From: Candidatus Cloacimonadota bacterium
GTDB taxonomy: Bacteria; Cloacimonadota; Cloacimonadia; Cloacimonadales; Cloacimonadaceae
Assembly: GCA_027318475.1 (NCBI GenBank)
Contig: DAHVPC010000012.1
Coordinates: forward strand, 1 to 33,906
Direction of reading: 5' to 3'
Length of the DNA stretch: 33,906 nucleotides
Part shown: in pieces, positions 1-8,343 of the stretch
Layout of the letters: each line of letters begins with the position of its first letter
How positions within the stretch are numbered: position 1 is the stretch's first letter
Program-made: the position numbers and the translations under genes
Notes under the pieces: generated by a model
Database searches by the model: none
What the model saw: the letters and a program-made list of their open reading frames with translations, nothing else
Told to the model about the DNA's origin: nothing

Positions 1-97
1 GGAAACCAGTGGCGGCGGCCCCTCCTTCCCAGACGGCGACAACATCCTCCCGGGACTGTAAAATCTCACAGAGGGCAGATTTCAACGTGTGCAACAT
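1..97 (-). CDS. Nucleotidyltransferase-domain protein, N-terminal fragment
   Basis: Only the first 32 codons are in the window; the gene runs off the left edge. The start is well supported: an AAGGAGAT ribosome binding site lies 5 nt before the ATG at 95-97. The protein begins MLHTLKSALCEILQ and continues with VVAVWEGGAAATGF, which resembles the opening strand and GG(S/A)xATG turn of Pol-beta-like nucleotidyltransferases, where a catalytic (S)D(I/L)DL motif would follow just outside the window. The canonical Ser after GG is replaced by Ala here. Function beyond this fold cannot be stated; with only 32 residues the assignment is tentative. Confidence 0.5.
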   Translation of the reverse strand, partial: MLHTLKSALCEILQSREDVVAVWEGGAAATGF

Positions 98-294
98 GTA
101 TCTCCTTCTAAGGCTGGAAACACGCCTTCATTCCTTGTGGGTAAGCAGCAGATTGAAGGCTTGGGAGGAATCGTAAGCGCGTCCTCATCTCTGAACCAGG
201 TGTCCATCGTGCTGCTCGAATTGTATATGAGCGTTGTACATGATCAGAACACTGCGTGAACGCATTGTTCCGGATTATATCCCGGCCTCATAAA

Positions 295-346
295 TCTTAA
301 AAATCATTTGAATCTAGTGGACCGACCGGTCGAAACCGGCGTTCCG
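295..346 (+). repeat. 52-nt twin-hairpin repeat, copy 1
   Basis: Begins TCTTAAAA and ends CCGGCGTTCCG. It aligns without gaps over 52 nt with copies at 15229-15280 (inverted), 15327-15378, 15402-15453, 28263-28314 (inverted) and 28355-28406. The second half can form a small hairpin (ACCGG / TCGAAA / CCGG); the first hairpin is degenerate in this copy. Confidence 0.7.
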
Positions 347-493
347 GGCCATGCACCAATCATGCCAAGGGCTGGCGCCCCCATCTCTGCCGAACCGCCC
401 CCGGACCTCCCCCGATATTCGCGGGAGGCGCGGCAGTTGTCCGCCGGAATCACGTGAGCCAGGCTCCAGGAAATGGTTGGAAAGAAGACCAGA

Positions 494-520
494 AACCCCG
501 GGAGTTAGCGTCCCGGGGTT
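494..520 (-). terminator. Rho-independent terminator of the 561-4634 gene
   Basis: A perfect 10-bp stem (AACCCCGGGA at 494-503 pairing with 511-520) with a 7-nt loop. On the minus strand it is followed by a T-rich tract (TTTCTGGTCTTCTTT). It lies about 40 nt past the stop codon of the large exported protein, as expected for its terminator. Confidence 0.8.
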
Positions 521-560
521 GATATCAGACGCCTGATCCTATGTCGATCCGGCAGGAATT

Positions 561-3500
561 CTAATTCACGAGCGCCAGTTTCCTGGTCTGGCTCAGTGAG
601 GGCGTGCTCAGCCTATAAAAGTAGATTCCGCTGCCGCAGGGTTTGCCATTGGCGTCGCGGCCATTCCAGTTCAGGGTGTGGAATCCGGCGTCCACGCTGA
701 AACTCATCACGGTCTGGCCGGCCACGTTGTAGATGGTTACCAGCCCGGTTTCGCCAGCCTTGATACCCACTTCGATGCAGGTGCTGCCGGAATTGCGGAA
801 GGGGTTGGGATAGGCGGCGCGCAGCGTGCTCACTTCGGGCAAAACAGGCGGGACTTCGCCGGACAGCTGTACGGATACGGGTCCGTGGTAACTGCTCTGG
901 TTGAATTCCACGCATTCCAGCCAGTAGTACCAGATCTGGCCGCTGCCCGCTTCGGAGTCGGTCCACTGGTAGTTTTGGGCGTTGCTGGTATTGCCGGCGG
1001 GAATCAAGGCCGGGGTAATCCGTAGCGCGGTGGCCTGGTCGGCGCTGGAATTACGGTAGAGCAGGAAGCCCAGCATGCCGGTTTCGGACTGTGTGGTCCA
1101 GGCCAGGGTGACCTGGTTGCCAGCAGTTGCGAGGGCTGTGAAACTGCTCAGTTCAAAGGGCAGGGGTTCATCCAGAACCTCGATTTGCAGGCCGGGAGTG
1201 ATGTCGTTGGCGGGAATCGCGTCTCCGATCATGTCCACCCAACCGGTCAGAGTCAGCGGACCAGTATCGCTGGGCGTCCATTCCATGGCGAAGGAATGGC
1301 TGGCTCCGGGAGCCAGGTCGACCCCTTCCAGCAAGGCCTGTTCGTGGGTTCCCTCCATCAGCCAGACAAGGTAGTCCAGGCCGTTCAACATGGTGTTGCC
1401 CAGGTTTTGAACCAGCACGGTGTAAACCGTGGTTTGGCCGATCACGGGGTTCTGCGGGCCGAGTATCGACACAGCGCAGATATCGGTATGGCTGCCGCGG
1501 GTCAGCACGTTGGAGAAGGCCGGCGGTCCCAGCAACCCTCCGCTGTAGGCGCTTTTCACGGCCCAGCGATGGTTCCCGGTGGGTGCCGTGCCCCACAGTT
1601 GGTCGGCCCAAAATGTATCCGGAACATCAGCGTCTGTGACGGAAATCCACGCGGCGGGATTCGCTTCAGCGCCTTCAGGCAAGCGCCATACTCTATAACC
1701 CAGCAGGGTTCTGGCGCTGGTTTGGGCAATGGTCCCGGGATTCTGTATGGGCTTGGGCTGAGCCCAGATCGGAGGAGGCGGAACGCGCTCTCCATCGCCA
1801 TCGAGCGCCGCGACCTGCCCCAAACCCTCAGACTTGGCCGGCGCTCCCAACAGGACATCGTCCACGAACAGGATATAGGCGTCGTTGGATACGCAATGCA
1901 GGGCTACGTAAATGGGTTGGCCGGCATAGGCGGAAAGGCTGTAACTGTAAGGAGTCCAGGCCACAGGCACCTGGACGTAGGGACTGCCGCTGATGATGGA
2001 GAAGTCGCCGGGGTCTGTTCCGGTGGTGGAAATCCCGACCGTAAACCTTTCCAGGCCATAGGACGCGGTGTAGGACCTGGCCCAGAAACTGAAAACGTCC
2101 CCGGAGGCAGGAGTGAATTGCGGGCTGATCAGCCAGTCGTCATTGATCGGGTTGGGCTGGCAGGCGAAGCAGGCGGCCATTTTGGAACCGCCATGCGCCG
2201 TAACAGAGGTCATAGGCGGGGTGGTGGCGCTGGGATTGAAGATCATGAAGGCCATCAGGGCAGATTCGTTGGGGAAATTGTACTGGTTCAGTCCGTAGGT
2301 GGGGCGCTGATCTCCGTCGATGAGGGTCCAGGGTGGGAAAGACAGCGTGAAATTGTCGTAAGTTTCAAAGCCATCGGCAAAAGGCTCGGAAGCGGTACCC
2401 GGCGCGAACCAGCTCAGATTGGCCGTGCCGTGGTCGGCGCTCTCTGCGGCTTCCACATGGGAAACGGGTAGCGTAATCTCGTTCAGGGTGATGTTCAGAG
2501 TCGTGATTTGGGCTCCAGGGATATAGACATTGTCCACGCTGTAGTTCTGATAGCCCGTTTTGGTGCAGGTGACCGTATATGTCCCCTGGTAGGCGGTGAA
2601 CTGGTAGATTCCGGCGGTATTGGTGCTTCCGCTGTAACTGCCGGCTGTTACCAGCGCGCCGGCAATTGGCAGTCCAGAGCCAGAATCGGTGACGGTTCCG
2701 GTGAGCGAGCCGATCATGCCTTTCTCGATGCTATTGGAGAAGGCCGGTACTGACAAAACTCCGTTGGTATAGGCGCTTTTTACGGCGAACTTATAGATGC
2801 CGGAGGGTTGGGGAGCCCAGGCGGTGTCGGTAAAAGAGGTCTCGACGATCGGTGCGGGAGTCAGGCTGGCCCAGGCGCTTTCGTTGCTTTCCTGGCCTTG
2901 CAGCAAGCGCCAGACCTGGTAGCCCACCAAGGAACGCCCGGTTTCGCCAGCCAGTGTGATTTGCGGCGCGTCCTTGCTTCCGGACCCCACATAGCCTTGG
3001 ATGTTCCAGTTAAAATCAAGGTTGGGGGCCAGTTGCAGCAGCGTGCTCCAGTTGTTGTTGAAATAGATCATGTTGCCCAGTCCATTGACGGCGGGGCCCG
3101 CGTCGCAACCCGCGGGATAACCGTTGTTCACCACGCAGCGCATGCCGATCCAGAGTTCTTCGGAGCCGGTGATCGCCACCATGTTGCTTAGGTCTACTGT
3201 ATTGTAGGATTGCAGGGTGGGAGTGAAGGCTTGGTCGATCACCAGCGTTCCAGGCGCTGATGCGGAACCGCCGGTCCAGACGCGGACGGAAAAGTTACCC
3301 GCCGATGCAGGCCAGACCTTGACTTGCCCGAGGAAAGCCCCGGCGTAATCGGCCATGGCGCTGGCAGGGAAACGGATCGCGACGGTGAAGTCCACAGCGC
3401 CGCCAGTTCCGATGGCTTCATGGTTCTCGCCGCTGTCGTAATGGATCCATTCGCCCGCGAAAGTGCCCGGAGGCGACCAAGTGACCAGTGCGCTGTTCAG

Positions 3501-4634
3501 ATCGGCTGCTTCAGCCGCCAACACATTGGTCGGGGGGATAGCGAGTTCGGAGAGGATGAGCGTCCCCATATCCGCGTCCTGGGTTCCCACCACGTATTGA
3601 CCCGACGCGTTCGCATAACCCTGAGCGGTAACTGCGTAGGCGTAGGCCTGGTTGGCGTAAACTCCCGGAATGCTGAAGTAGCCGCCAGTTCCGCTGGTGG
3701 CGCTGTAAGGTTCGTAACCGGTGAGGGAGATCCCGGCGCCTTCGATGCCCGCATCCGGAGCGTCGCTGCCGACTATTCTGCCGCTGAGGGTAACCGTCGG
3801 CAGTTGCTGCAGGTAAAAGTCCTGGGTGGTGGTCTGCGATTCGGAGACGGTCACAGTCTGTTCGGAGCTGATGTAGCCATGCTTGGCGGCGGTAACGGAG
3901 TGATCTCCCATCAGCACATAGGGAAAGTTGTAGGCTCCTGTTGCGCCGGTCGTATAACTGAGCGTGGTGCCGGCAACTGCGACCGTGGCTCCATCCAGGG
4001 GTTGGCTGGCAGAGTCGTAAACCGTGCCGTTCAGAGCGCCAACTCCGGCCATGGTGTAGGTGAAAGTGGTTTTGGGGAACTGGCCCGAAAGCGAGCCGGA
4101 AGGTGGATTCGCCGGATCGTAGGCGGTGTTGTCGTTATAAGCTTTACGGGCTCGGTTCGTGCCGATCGTCTGGCAGTAGAAACGATCGTTAATCGAATAA
4201 TAAACGGTGTCCATGGGCCGCTGGACCAGCATCACGAGGTTTCCTCCAGTATAGACAAAGGGGGAATCCAGAGTGATCGCGATGGTGTTTGCCCCATTGG
4301 GATAATTGACCGGACCGCTGAAGACCGGCGTCAACTGGCCAGAGGGGATCATCCCTGCTGAAAGGTTGGACAGGGTGGTATTGCCCAACCAGATGTTGGT
4401 GGGGCTGGCGCTGATGTTGGTGGTGAAAGTGTTGTAAAAAGTCACCGCGGTGATCGTGCCAGTGGCGAAGTTCAGTTCGCTCTGCAGATAGATGCACTCA
4501 AAGAGCGAATTACGGTAATACATGTCCATGGGGATGCGCGCGGTTTGGTTCCCTGCCCCGATGGTTACCTCATCGGCATGGAGAAAGGCGGATAACAATA
4601 AAACGAACGAAAGGCACAACAGTAGTCTTTTCAT
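561..4634 (-). CDS. Large exported multidomain adhesin-like protein with C-terminal sorting domain
   Basis: A 1357-aa secreted or surface protein. The start at 4634 is chosen because AAAGGAG lies 9 nt upstream and a clean signal peptide (MKRLLLCLSFVLLLSAFLHA) follows; an earlier in-frame ATG would add 14 non-signal residues. Approximate order: a VTIG...RIP domain (22-195) that recurs in the 10555-13140 protein; two carboxypeptidase-regulatory-like beta domains (200-370); a beta-rich region; an Fn3-like unit with GYQVWRL; a third carboxypeptidase-regulatory-like domain; a cleaved-adhesin / choice-of-anchor-J domain (about 745-915, with DDWLISPQF and LFVDDVLLG); a second GYRVWRL unit duplicating the first; a CARDB-like domain; an Fn3-like domain (LPFELSSFTA...WTTQSETG); and a C-terminal YPNPF domain (about 1270-1357) ending in ...GIYFYRL..RKLALVN. 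No catalytic residues are recognised. A role in adhesion or substrate binding is inferred from the domains only. Confidence 0.85.
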   Translation of the reverse strand: MKRLLLCLSFVLLLSAFLHADEVTIGAGNQTARIPMDMYYRNSLFECIYLQSELNFATGTITAVTFYNTFTTNISASPTNIWLGNTTLSNLSAGMIPSGQLTPVFSGPVNYPNGANTIAITLDSPFVYTGGNLVMLVQRPMDTVYYSINDRFYCQTIGTNRARKAYNDNTAYDPANPPSGSLSGQFPKTTFTYTMAGVGALNGTVYDSASQPLDGATVAVAGTTLSYTTGATGAYNFPYVLMGDHSVTAAKHGYISSEQTVTVSESQTTTQDFYLQQLPTVTLSGRIVGSDAPDAGIEGAGISLTGYEPYSATSGTGGYFSIPGVYANQAYAYAVTAQGYANASGQYVVGTQDADMGTLILSELAIPPTNVLAAEAADLNSALVTWSPPGTFAGEWIHYDSGENHEAIGTGGAVDFTVAIRFPASAMADYAGAFLGQVKVWPASAGNFSVRVWTGGSASAPGTLVIDQAFTPTLQSYNTVDLSNMVAITGSEELWIGMRCVVNNGYPAGCDAGPAVNGLGNMIYFNNNWSTLLQLAPNLDFNWNIQGYVGSGSKDAPQITLAGETGRSLVGYQVWRLLQGQESNESAWASLTPAPIVETSFTDTAWAPQPSGIYKFAVKSAYTNGVLSVPAFSNSIEKGMIGSLTGTVTDSGSGLPIAGALVTAGSYSGSTNTAGIYQFTAYQGTYTVTCTKTGYQNYSVDNVYIPGAQITTLNITLNEITLPVSHVEAAESADHGTANLSWFAPGTASEPFADGFETYDNFTLSFPPWTLIDGDQRPTYGLNQYNFPNESALMAFMIFNPSATTPPMTSVTAHGGSKMAACFACQPNPINDDWLISPQFTPASGDVFSFWARSYTASYGLERFTVGISTTGTDPGDFSIISGSPYVQVPVAWTPYSYSLSAYAGQPIYVALHCVSNDAYILFVDDVLLGAPAKSEGLGQVAALDGDGERVPPPPIWAQPKPIQNPGTIAQTSARTLLGYRVWRLPEGAEANPAAWISVTDADVPDTFWADQLWGTAPTGNHRWAVKSAYSGGLLGPPAFSNVLTRGSHTDICAVSILGPQNPVIGQTTVYTVLVQNLGNTMLNGLDYLVWLMEGTHEQALLEGVDLAPGASHSFAMEWTPSDTGPLTLTGWVDMIGDAIPANDITPGLQIEVLDEPLPFELSSFTALATAGNQVTLAWTTQSETGMLGFLLYRNSSADQATALRITPALIPAGNTSNAQNYQWTDSEAGSGQIWYYWLECVEFNQSSYHGPVSVQLSGEVPPVLPEVSTLRAAYPNPFRNSGSTCIEVGIKAGETGLVTIYNVAGQTVMSFSVDAGFHTLNWNGRDANGKPCGSGIYFYRLSTPSLSQTRKLALVN

Positions 4635-4743
4635 TTGGGCGAACTCCTTTGACCTGATTACAGGCTTAAATCTCACAGTAAATCCGGCGATGATGCCGGA
4701 GGAAAAAGTAAACGAAAATCACGCAATTTTGTACTGAATTTCT

Positions 4744-4749
4744 TGTCAA
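4744..4749 (-). promoter_or_regulatory. Possible -35 box (TTGACA) of the adhesin gene
   Basis: A perfect TTGACA on the minus strand, 110 nt upstream of the chosen start. No good -10 hexamer sits 16-18 nt downstream, so this is only a candidate. It gains some weight because perfect TTGACA also precedes several other lead genes in this window. Confidence 0.25.
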
Positions 4750-4836
4750 GATTTAGTTTTACCAGAGGGGCGGTCCATTTTGATTCACGTTAATCCCAAT
4801 TTTGAATTGGGTTTGCCCTCCAGAGAGCTCCCGCTA

Positions 4837-4914
4837 TCAATACGCCGTCATTGCGCGCTCAATACGGGCAAAGCGCGCAATGAGCGCGCAATGACCCCGC
4901 AATGATCACGGGAA
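4837..4914 (-). repeat. Palindromic repeat with 11-nt phased TCATTGCG units, copy 1
   Basis: The reverse complement matches 28414-28491 closely over about 78 nt; a 36-nt core (4848-4883) is an exact inverted copy of 28450-28485. Within it, TCATTGCG recurs every 11 nt on one arm and its complement CGCAATGA recurs on the other. Intergenic position and palindromy are typical of REP-like elements. Confidence 0.75.
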
Positions 4915-5126
4915 CAAAATCCATGTTTCATTAGAGTGGGTGGCACTACAACGTAGTCCAAGCCAGGAAGAGCGTGAAGTGAATTCAGGTTCAGCGACAG
5001 TCCCGGATGGACGATATTATAAATTGTTTTACTTAGTTTATCCGCCTACCGTCCTACGCGCTTCGGACCGCCCAGCGGGATAACTGCGGACTACCCCATG
5101 AGATTGCATGGAACCAAGTAAACGAA

Positions 5127-5151
5127 AACGCCGGGCTGTAAACCCGGCGTT
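5127..5151 (-). terminator. Rho-independent terminator after the beta-helix gene
   Basis: A perfect 9-bp stem (AACGCCGGG at 5127-5135 with 5143-5151) and 7-nt loop, about 30 nt past the stop codon at 5178. Minus-strand downstream sequence is TTCGTTTACTT, moderately T-rich. A TTTGTTT run on the other side means it might act in both directions. Confidence 0.75.
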
Positions 5152-5177
5152 TGTTTCCGTGATAACTCTTTTGCGGT

Positions 5178-6635
5178 CTAGAAACCCGTCGTTCCGGTGT
5201 TGGCGGTCACCCGGAAAAACATGCGCTGCGTGGTTCCCGAGGCCTCCTGGATATCCAGCCCGGTATCGGAAACGGTAGCGTACAGGGCATCTGGAGTGCA
5301 GGCAAAGTCGGGTGTGAAACCCGCGTAAACGTTGTATGAATCCACGTTCAGGGGATGGCCGAACTCATCGGCGGTCACAGCCTCCCAATCCAGGATCAGG
5401 GCGCCATCACCCCGGACGATGCTGAAATTCTGCGGGATGGCCGGGTTCGCGCCCACGAAGGGGTCAAAATCCACAGTGGCCAAGGCTGGATCGTCGAAAT
5501 GATCCTGGATGCCCAGCGGGATTTCGCTGGCGTCGTTGGTGCCCCAGTAGTTGTTTTCCGCCTTGATCACGATCGCCGCGTTGGTGTAGGAATAGCAATA
5601 CACGCTGTGCAGGATGCTGCTGCCGTCGATGTTGTTGTAGATGCGGTTTCCACCCTGCGCCCTGTTATCTGTGCTGGCGAGGTCGCCGAGGCAGGGTTGG
5701 GCGTTGGTGCCCAGATAGAAACCGGTGTAGTTGCCATAGACGTCGTTGCGCTCGAAGTAAGGCGCGCTGGTGGCTCCGGCGACCATGACCCCGGCTCCGG
5801 AATTGGCGTTGCCGGTGATGTAATTGTTGCGGATGTAGTTGTCCGCCACGTATCCGGAGGAGTTGAGCAGATACACACCGGTGAGGTTGTTTTCGATGTT
5901 GTTGTTCAGGATTTGCGGTTGGATGGCGCTCACGGACATCAGATCCCAGGCGGTGATGCCCTGTTTGTTGTTGTGGTGGATATGGTTGTTGGCGATGGTG
6001 GGGCTGCAGTGGCCGGAGCCGGACTGGTTGGAGAGCTGGATCGCCCCGTAGTATTGAGTTCCGGTGCCGTTGAAGCGGATCTCGTTGAAGGCAATGTCGG
6101 CGTTGCTTTGTTCTACCACATAGATTCCGCTGCGGATGCTCTGCTCGATCAGGTTTTGGCGGATGACGACCGTCGGAGGAGCCGCGTTGCCGATGCCGTA
6201 GGCCTGCATGCCGTATTGGTTTTTGTTAAAGCGGTTGAATTTGATGATGGCGGGGGAGTTGATAGAGTTGATGCCATAAGTGGCGTTCTCGATGTAGCAA
6301 TGTTGGATGGAACTGCCCTGGGTGGTGTTTTCCAGCCGGATTCCGCCCCACAAAGCTGTTGGGCTGGCCTGTCCGTTCAGGAAACGGATGGAATCGGCCT
6401 CTGTGCCTTCAGCGGTGAGGGTTCCGGCGGCGGTGATGCGGTAGTTGCCCATCGCGAAGATCTGCACGCCGGGTTCGATGGTCAGGTTTCCACCTACTGG
6501 AATGGTGACGTCTCCGATGATGTTAAAAGGGCTGAGTGACAAAGGCCAGGTGCCGGTGTGAGATCCGGACACGTTCGTGGCGGCAAGGGCCAGGACGCCC
6601 AGGCAGAGGATGGCGATCAAAGCCAGGTTTTTCAT
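5178..6635 (-). CDS. Secreted right-handed beta-helix protein
   Basis: 485 aa. The start at 6635 has AAGGAGAAT 5 nt upstream and gives a signal peptide (MKNLALIAILCLGVLALAAT); a longer reading would put 18 polar residues in front. Residues about 30-400 are short repeats rich in N, G and I (for example FNRFNKNQYG, NNHIHHNNKQGI, NNNIENNLTGVYL, NYIRNNYITGN), characteristic of the NosD / pectate-lyase-like parallel beta-helix. A loop holds ENNYWGTND, a motif common in such proteins. A Fn3-like domain follows (LDWEAVTADEFGHPLNVDSY) and the protein ends ...TANTGTTGF. Unlike its exported neighbours it has no YPNPF sorting domain, so it may be released rather than anchored. It is 66 nt downstream of the endonuclease gene and probably co-transcribed with it. 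No enzymatic activity can be assigned. Confidence 0.8.
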   Translation of the reverse strand: MKNLALIAILCLGVLALAATNVSGSHTGTWPLSLSPFNIIGDVTIPVGGNLTIEPGVQIFAMGNYRITAAGTLTAEGTEADSIRFLNGQASPTALWGGIRLENTTQGSSIQHCYIENATYGINSINSPAIIKFNRFNKNQYGMQAYGIGNAAPPTVVIRQNLIEQSIRSGIYVVEQSNADIAFNEIRFNGTGTQYYGAIQLSNQSGSGHCSPTIANNHIHHNNKQGITAWDLMSVSAIQPQILNNNIENNLTGVYLLNSSGYVADNYIRNNYITGNANSGAGVMVAGATSAPYFERNDVYGNYTGFYLGTNAQPCLGDLASTDNRAQGGNRIYNNIDGSSILHSVYCYSYTNAAIVIKAENNYWGTNDASEIPLGIQDHFDDPALATVDFDPFVGANPAIPQNFSIVRGDGALILDWEAVTADEFGHPLNVDSYNVYAGFTPDFACTPDALYATVSDTGLDIQEASGTTQRMFFRVTANTGTTGF

Positions 6636-6701
6636 GGTATTCTCCTTGTATATCGGGCAGGGAACAAACTCCCCCGTGCGTATTTTCATCTTGGGCAGGG
6701 C

Positions 6702-7736
6702 TTATTTCAGCAGGACTTTCGCGTTCAGGGTCGTTCCCGAAGCGCTGATCCGGATGAGGTAGAGCCCGGCGGGAAGTCGCTGTCCGGAGTCTCCGGTGGC
6801 GTCCCAGCTTAGTTCCGACGTGCCTTGCTGCAGGTTCTGGTCCCAGGCGCGGAGTTTCTGGCCACGGGCGTTGAACACGGCGATCTGGGCGGTTTGGGGC
6901 TGTTTGCTGGAAAGGCTCAAGTTCACCCGCGCGGTGAAGGGATTGGGAAACACCCTGTCCAGCAGCAACCCGGCGATTTCCGGGGCGGAACCGTCCTCGA
7001 CAGGTGTTCCACCCCAGATGCGGCCTACGAATTCCGGATGGTCCACAAAGGGATTGCGGTTAGTCTGAAATGTGTAAATGCCGTTGTTGCGGGCAATCTC
7101 GATGGCGTCCGGAGGGTCGGCAAAATGCCACTGCACAAGGTCCGGAAGCATGTTCACGTTCTGTTGGGTGAGGGTGTCGTAATAACGCGTGTTGAAATAG
7201 AGGAGGGCGCGCGCGATATCACCCTTGGATTCATCGGCCGGCTCGAACACGGTGTAGCCGCCGGAGCTGGATCCGCGGTAGCTTTGCCAGGGGGTGTTAC
7301 TGTAATAGACGTTGGCGGAGGCGTGGTTGGCGACGGTGAACAGCGGATAGTTGCCGCGGGAACTGTTGACCACGGAATTGGAGGGGAAGAGATGATGCAG
7401 GTCGGCTTTTTTGACCGAGGTTTCCGGCGAAGAAAACCAGCTTTGGGCGTAGGTATGCTCGGTGTTGGGATTGGAGGATCCGGTGTAGTTGTAGCCGACG
7501 TTGTAGACCTGCCCCGTGTAAATGCAGGTCACATTGCCGTTCACGTTGTCCAGGGTCTGGAAGAGATATTCTTTGGAACCGTCGTAGCTGCTGTTGGTGT
7601 TGGTGCTGATCAGGCCGTGCAGCCCGGCGTAGAGGGCCTGGCCGGTGAGGTCGATGACGGCGTTGTAGTAGTTTCCCTGGGCGCAGGCCAAGGCAACTGC
7701 CAGCAGGAACAGGAAGGAAAGTGCTGTTTTTCGCAT
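6702..7736 (-). CDS. Secreted endonuclease I family nuclease with sorting domain
   Basis: 344 aa with a signal peptide (MRKTALSFLFLLAVALACAQ). The body (about 21-235) matches the endonuclease I (EndA/Vvn) family: NTEHTYAQSWF, then KADLHHLFPS and NSSRGNYPLF, then SKGDIARALLYFNTRY. These supply the conserved His/Asn/Glu residues of a beta-beta-alpha-metal nuclease fold. The C-terminal ~80 residues (VFPNPFTARVNLSL...GLYLIRI...KVLLK) are a YPNPF-type sorting domain, indicating export across the outer membrane. The likely role is degradation of extracellular DNA or RNA for nutrients. The start codon lies 6 nt after the gmhA stop codon, so it sits in the add-gmhA transcript although it is unrelated to those genes by function. 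Confidence 0.88.
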   Translation of the reverse strand: MRKTALSFLFLLAVALACAQGNYYNAVIDLTGQALYAGLHGLISTNTNSSYDGSKEYLFQTLDNVNGNVTCIYTGQVYNVGYNYTGSSNPNTEHTYAQSWFSSPETSVKKADLHHLFPSNSVVNSSRGNYPLFTVANHASANVYYSNTPWQSYRGSSSGGYTVFEPADESKGDIARALLYFNTRYYDTLTQQNVNMLPDLVQWHFADPPDAIEIARNNGIYTFQTNRNPFVDHPEFVGRIWGGTPVEDGSAPEIAGLLLDRVFPNPFTARVNLSLSSKQPQTAQIAVFNARGQKLRAWDQNLQQGTSELSWDATGDSGQRLPAGLYLIRISASGTTLNAKVLLK

Positions 7737-7742
7737 GGATCG

Positions 7743-8333
7743 TTAATCCGCAGGAGCCAGGCTGCCAAAGAGGAGCGATTCCACGCACTCGATGAGGATG
7801 TGCAGGATGGTGGTGTGCACTTCCTGGATGCGGTCCGCGGTTTCGGCCGGAACGATGATCTCGTGGTCGCAAGTGCCGGCGAGCGTTCCGCCGTCGCGTC
7901 CCAACAGGGCGATGGTGGAGCAGCCCATGCGAGTTGCGGTCTTCAGGGCGGTGATCACGTTGAGCGAATTGCCGCTGGTGGAGATGCCGATCACGACGTC
8001 GCCAGGCCTGGCAAAGGCTTCCACGCCGCGGGAAAAGATCTGGTCGAAGCCATAGTCGTTGGCCACGCAAGTGATGTGGGCGGGATCGGAGATGGCGATG
8101 ACGGGCAGCGAAGGCCTGTCCTGCCTGAATTTGCCGGTGAGTTCCTCCGCGAAATGCATGGCGTCGCACATGGAGCCGCCGTTGCCGAAGATCATGGCTT
8201 TGTTGCCCGCGCGGAAGCAGCCGGCGAGCAGTTCGGAGATGGCGGCGATGTTGTCGAGGTTGGCGGGTTGGGCCAGAAAGCCGCCCAAAGTCCGCTCCGC
8301 ATCGGCAAAAGAGTTCCGGATGAGGTCTTGCAT
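7743..8333 (-). CDS. gmhA: Phosphoheptose isomerase
   Basis: 196 aa, the normal family length. GmhA converts sedoheptulose 7-phosphate to D-glycero-D-manno-heptose 7-phosphate, the first step of ADP-heptose synthesis for the LPS inner core, in the cytoplasm. The sequence shows a SIS domain with GNGGSMCDAMHFAEELTGKF (substrate and metal-site region with the conserved His and Glu), the STSGNS phosphate-binding loop, and QEVHTTILHI, which carries the conserved Gln/His pair. The ribosome binding site GGGAGGG is 4 nt before the ATG and the gene begins 10 nt after the add stop codon. Its presence implies a Gram-negative envelope. No other heptose genes are in the window. Confidence 0.93.
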   Translation of the reverse strand: MQDLIRNSFADAERTLGGFLAQPANLDNIAAISELLAGCFRAGNKAMIFGNGGSMCDAMHFAEELTGKFRQDRPSLPVIAISDPAHITCVANDYGFDQIFSRGVEAFARPGDVVIGISTSGNSLNVITALKTATRMGCSTIALLGRDGGTLAGTCDHEIIVPAETADRIQEVHTTILHILIECVESLLFGSLAPAD

Positions 8334-8343
8334 GATCCCTCCC

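Larger units (their letters stand above)
98..560. other. Intergenic region between two minus-strand genes
   Basis: No convincing gene. It holds one copy of the 52-nt twin-hairpin repeat (295-346) and a strong minus-strand terminator (494-520). The stretch 98-290 would contain the promoter of the left-edge gene; I could not pick a clear -35/-10 pair there. Confidence 0.6.
4635..5177. other. Intergenic region with leader, repeat and terminator
   Basis: It separates two minus-strand genes. Next to the adhesin gene, on the minus strand, is a perfect TTGACA (4744-4749) about 110 nt before its start codon. The middle holds a palindromic 11-nt-phased repeat (4837-4914). The far end holds the terminator of the beta-helix gene (5127-5151). 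Nothing protein-like was seen at 4920-5120. Confidence 0.6.

Noticed and set aside
351-536. 61-codon plus-strand open frame near the left edge
   Set aside because: It overlaps the terminator hairpin, has no ribosome binding site and Pro/Arg-rich shadow composition.
1185-2471. 428-codon open frame on the plus strand
   Set aside because: It lies antisense to the adhesin gene, has no ribosome binding site and its translation is low-complexity GC-frame sequence without family motifs.
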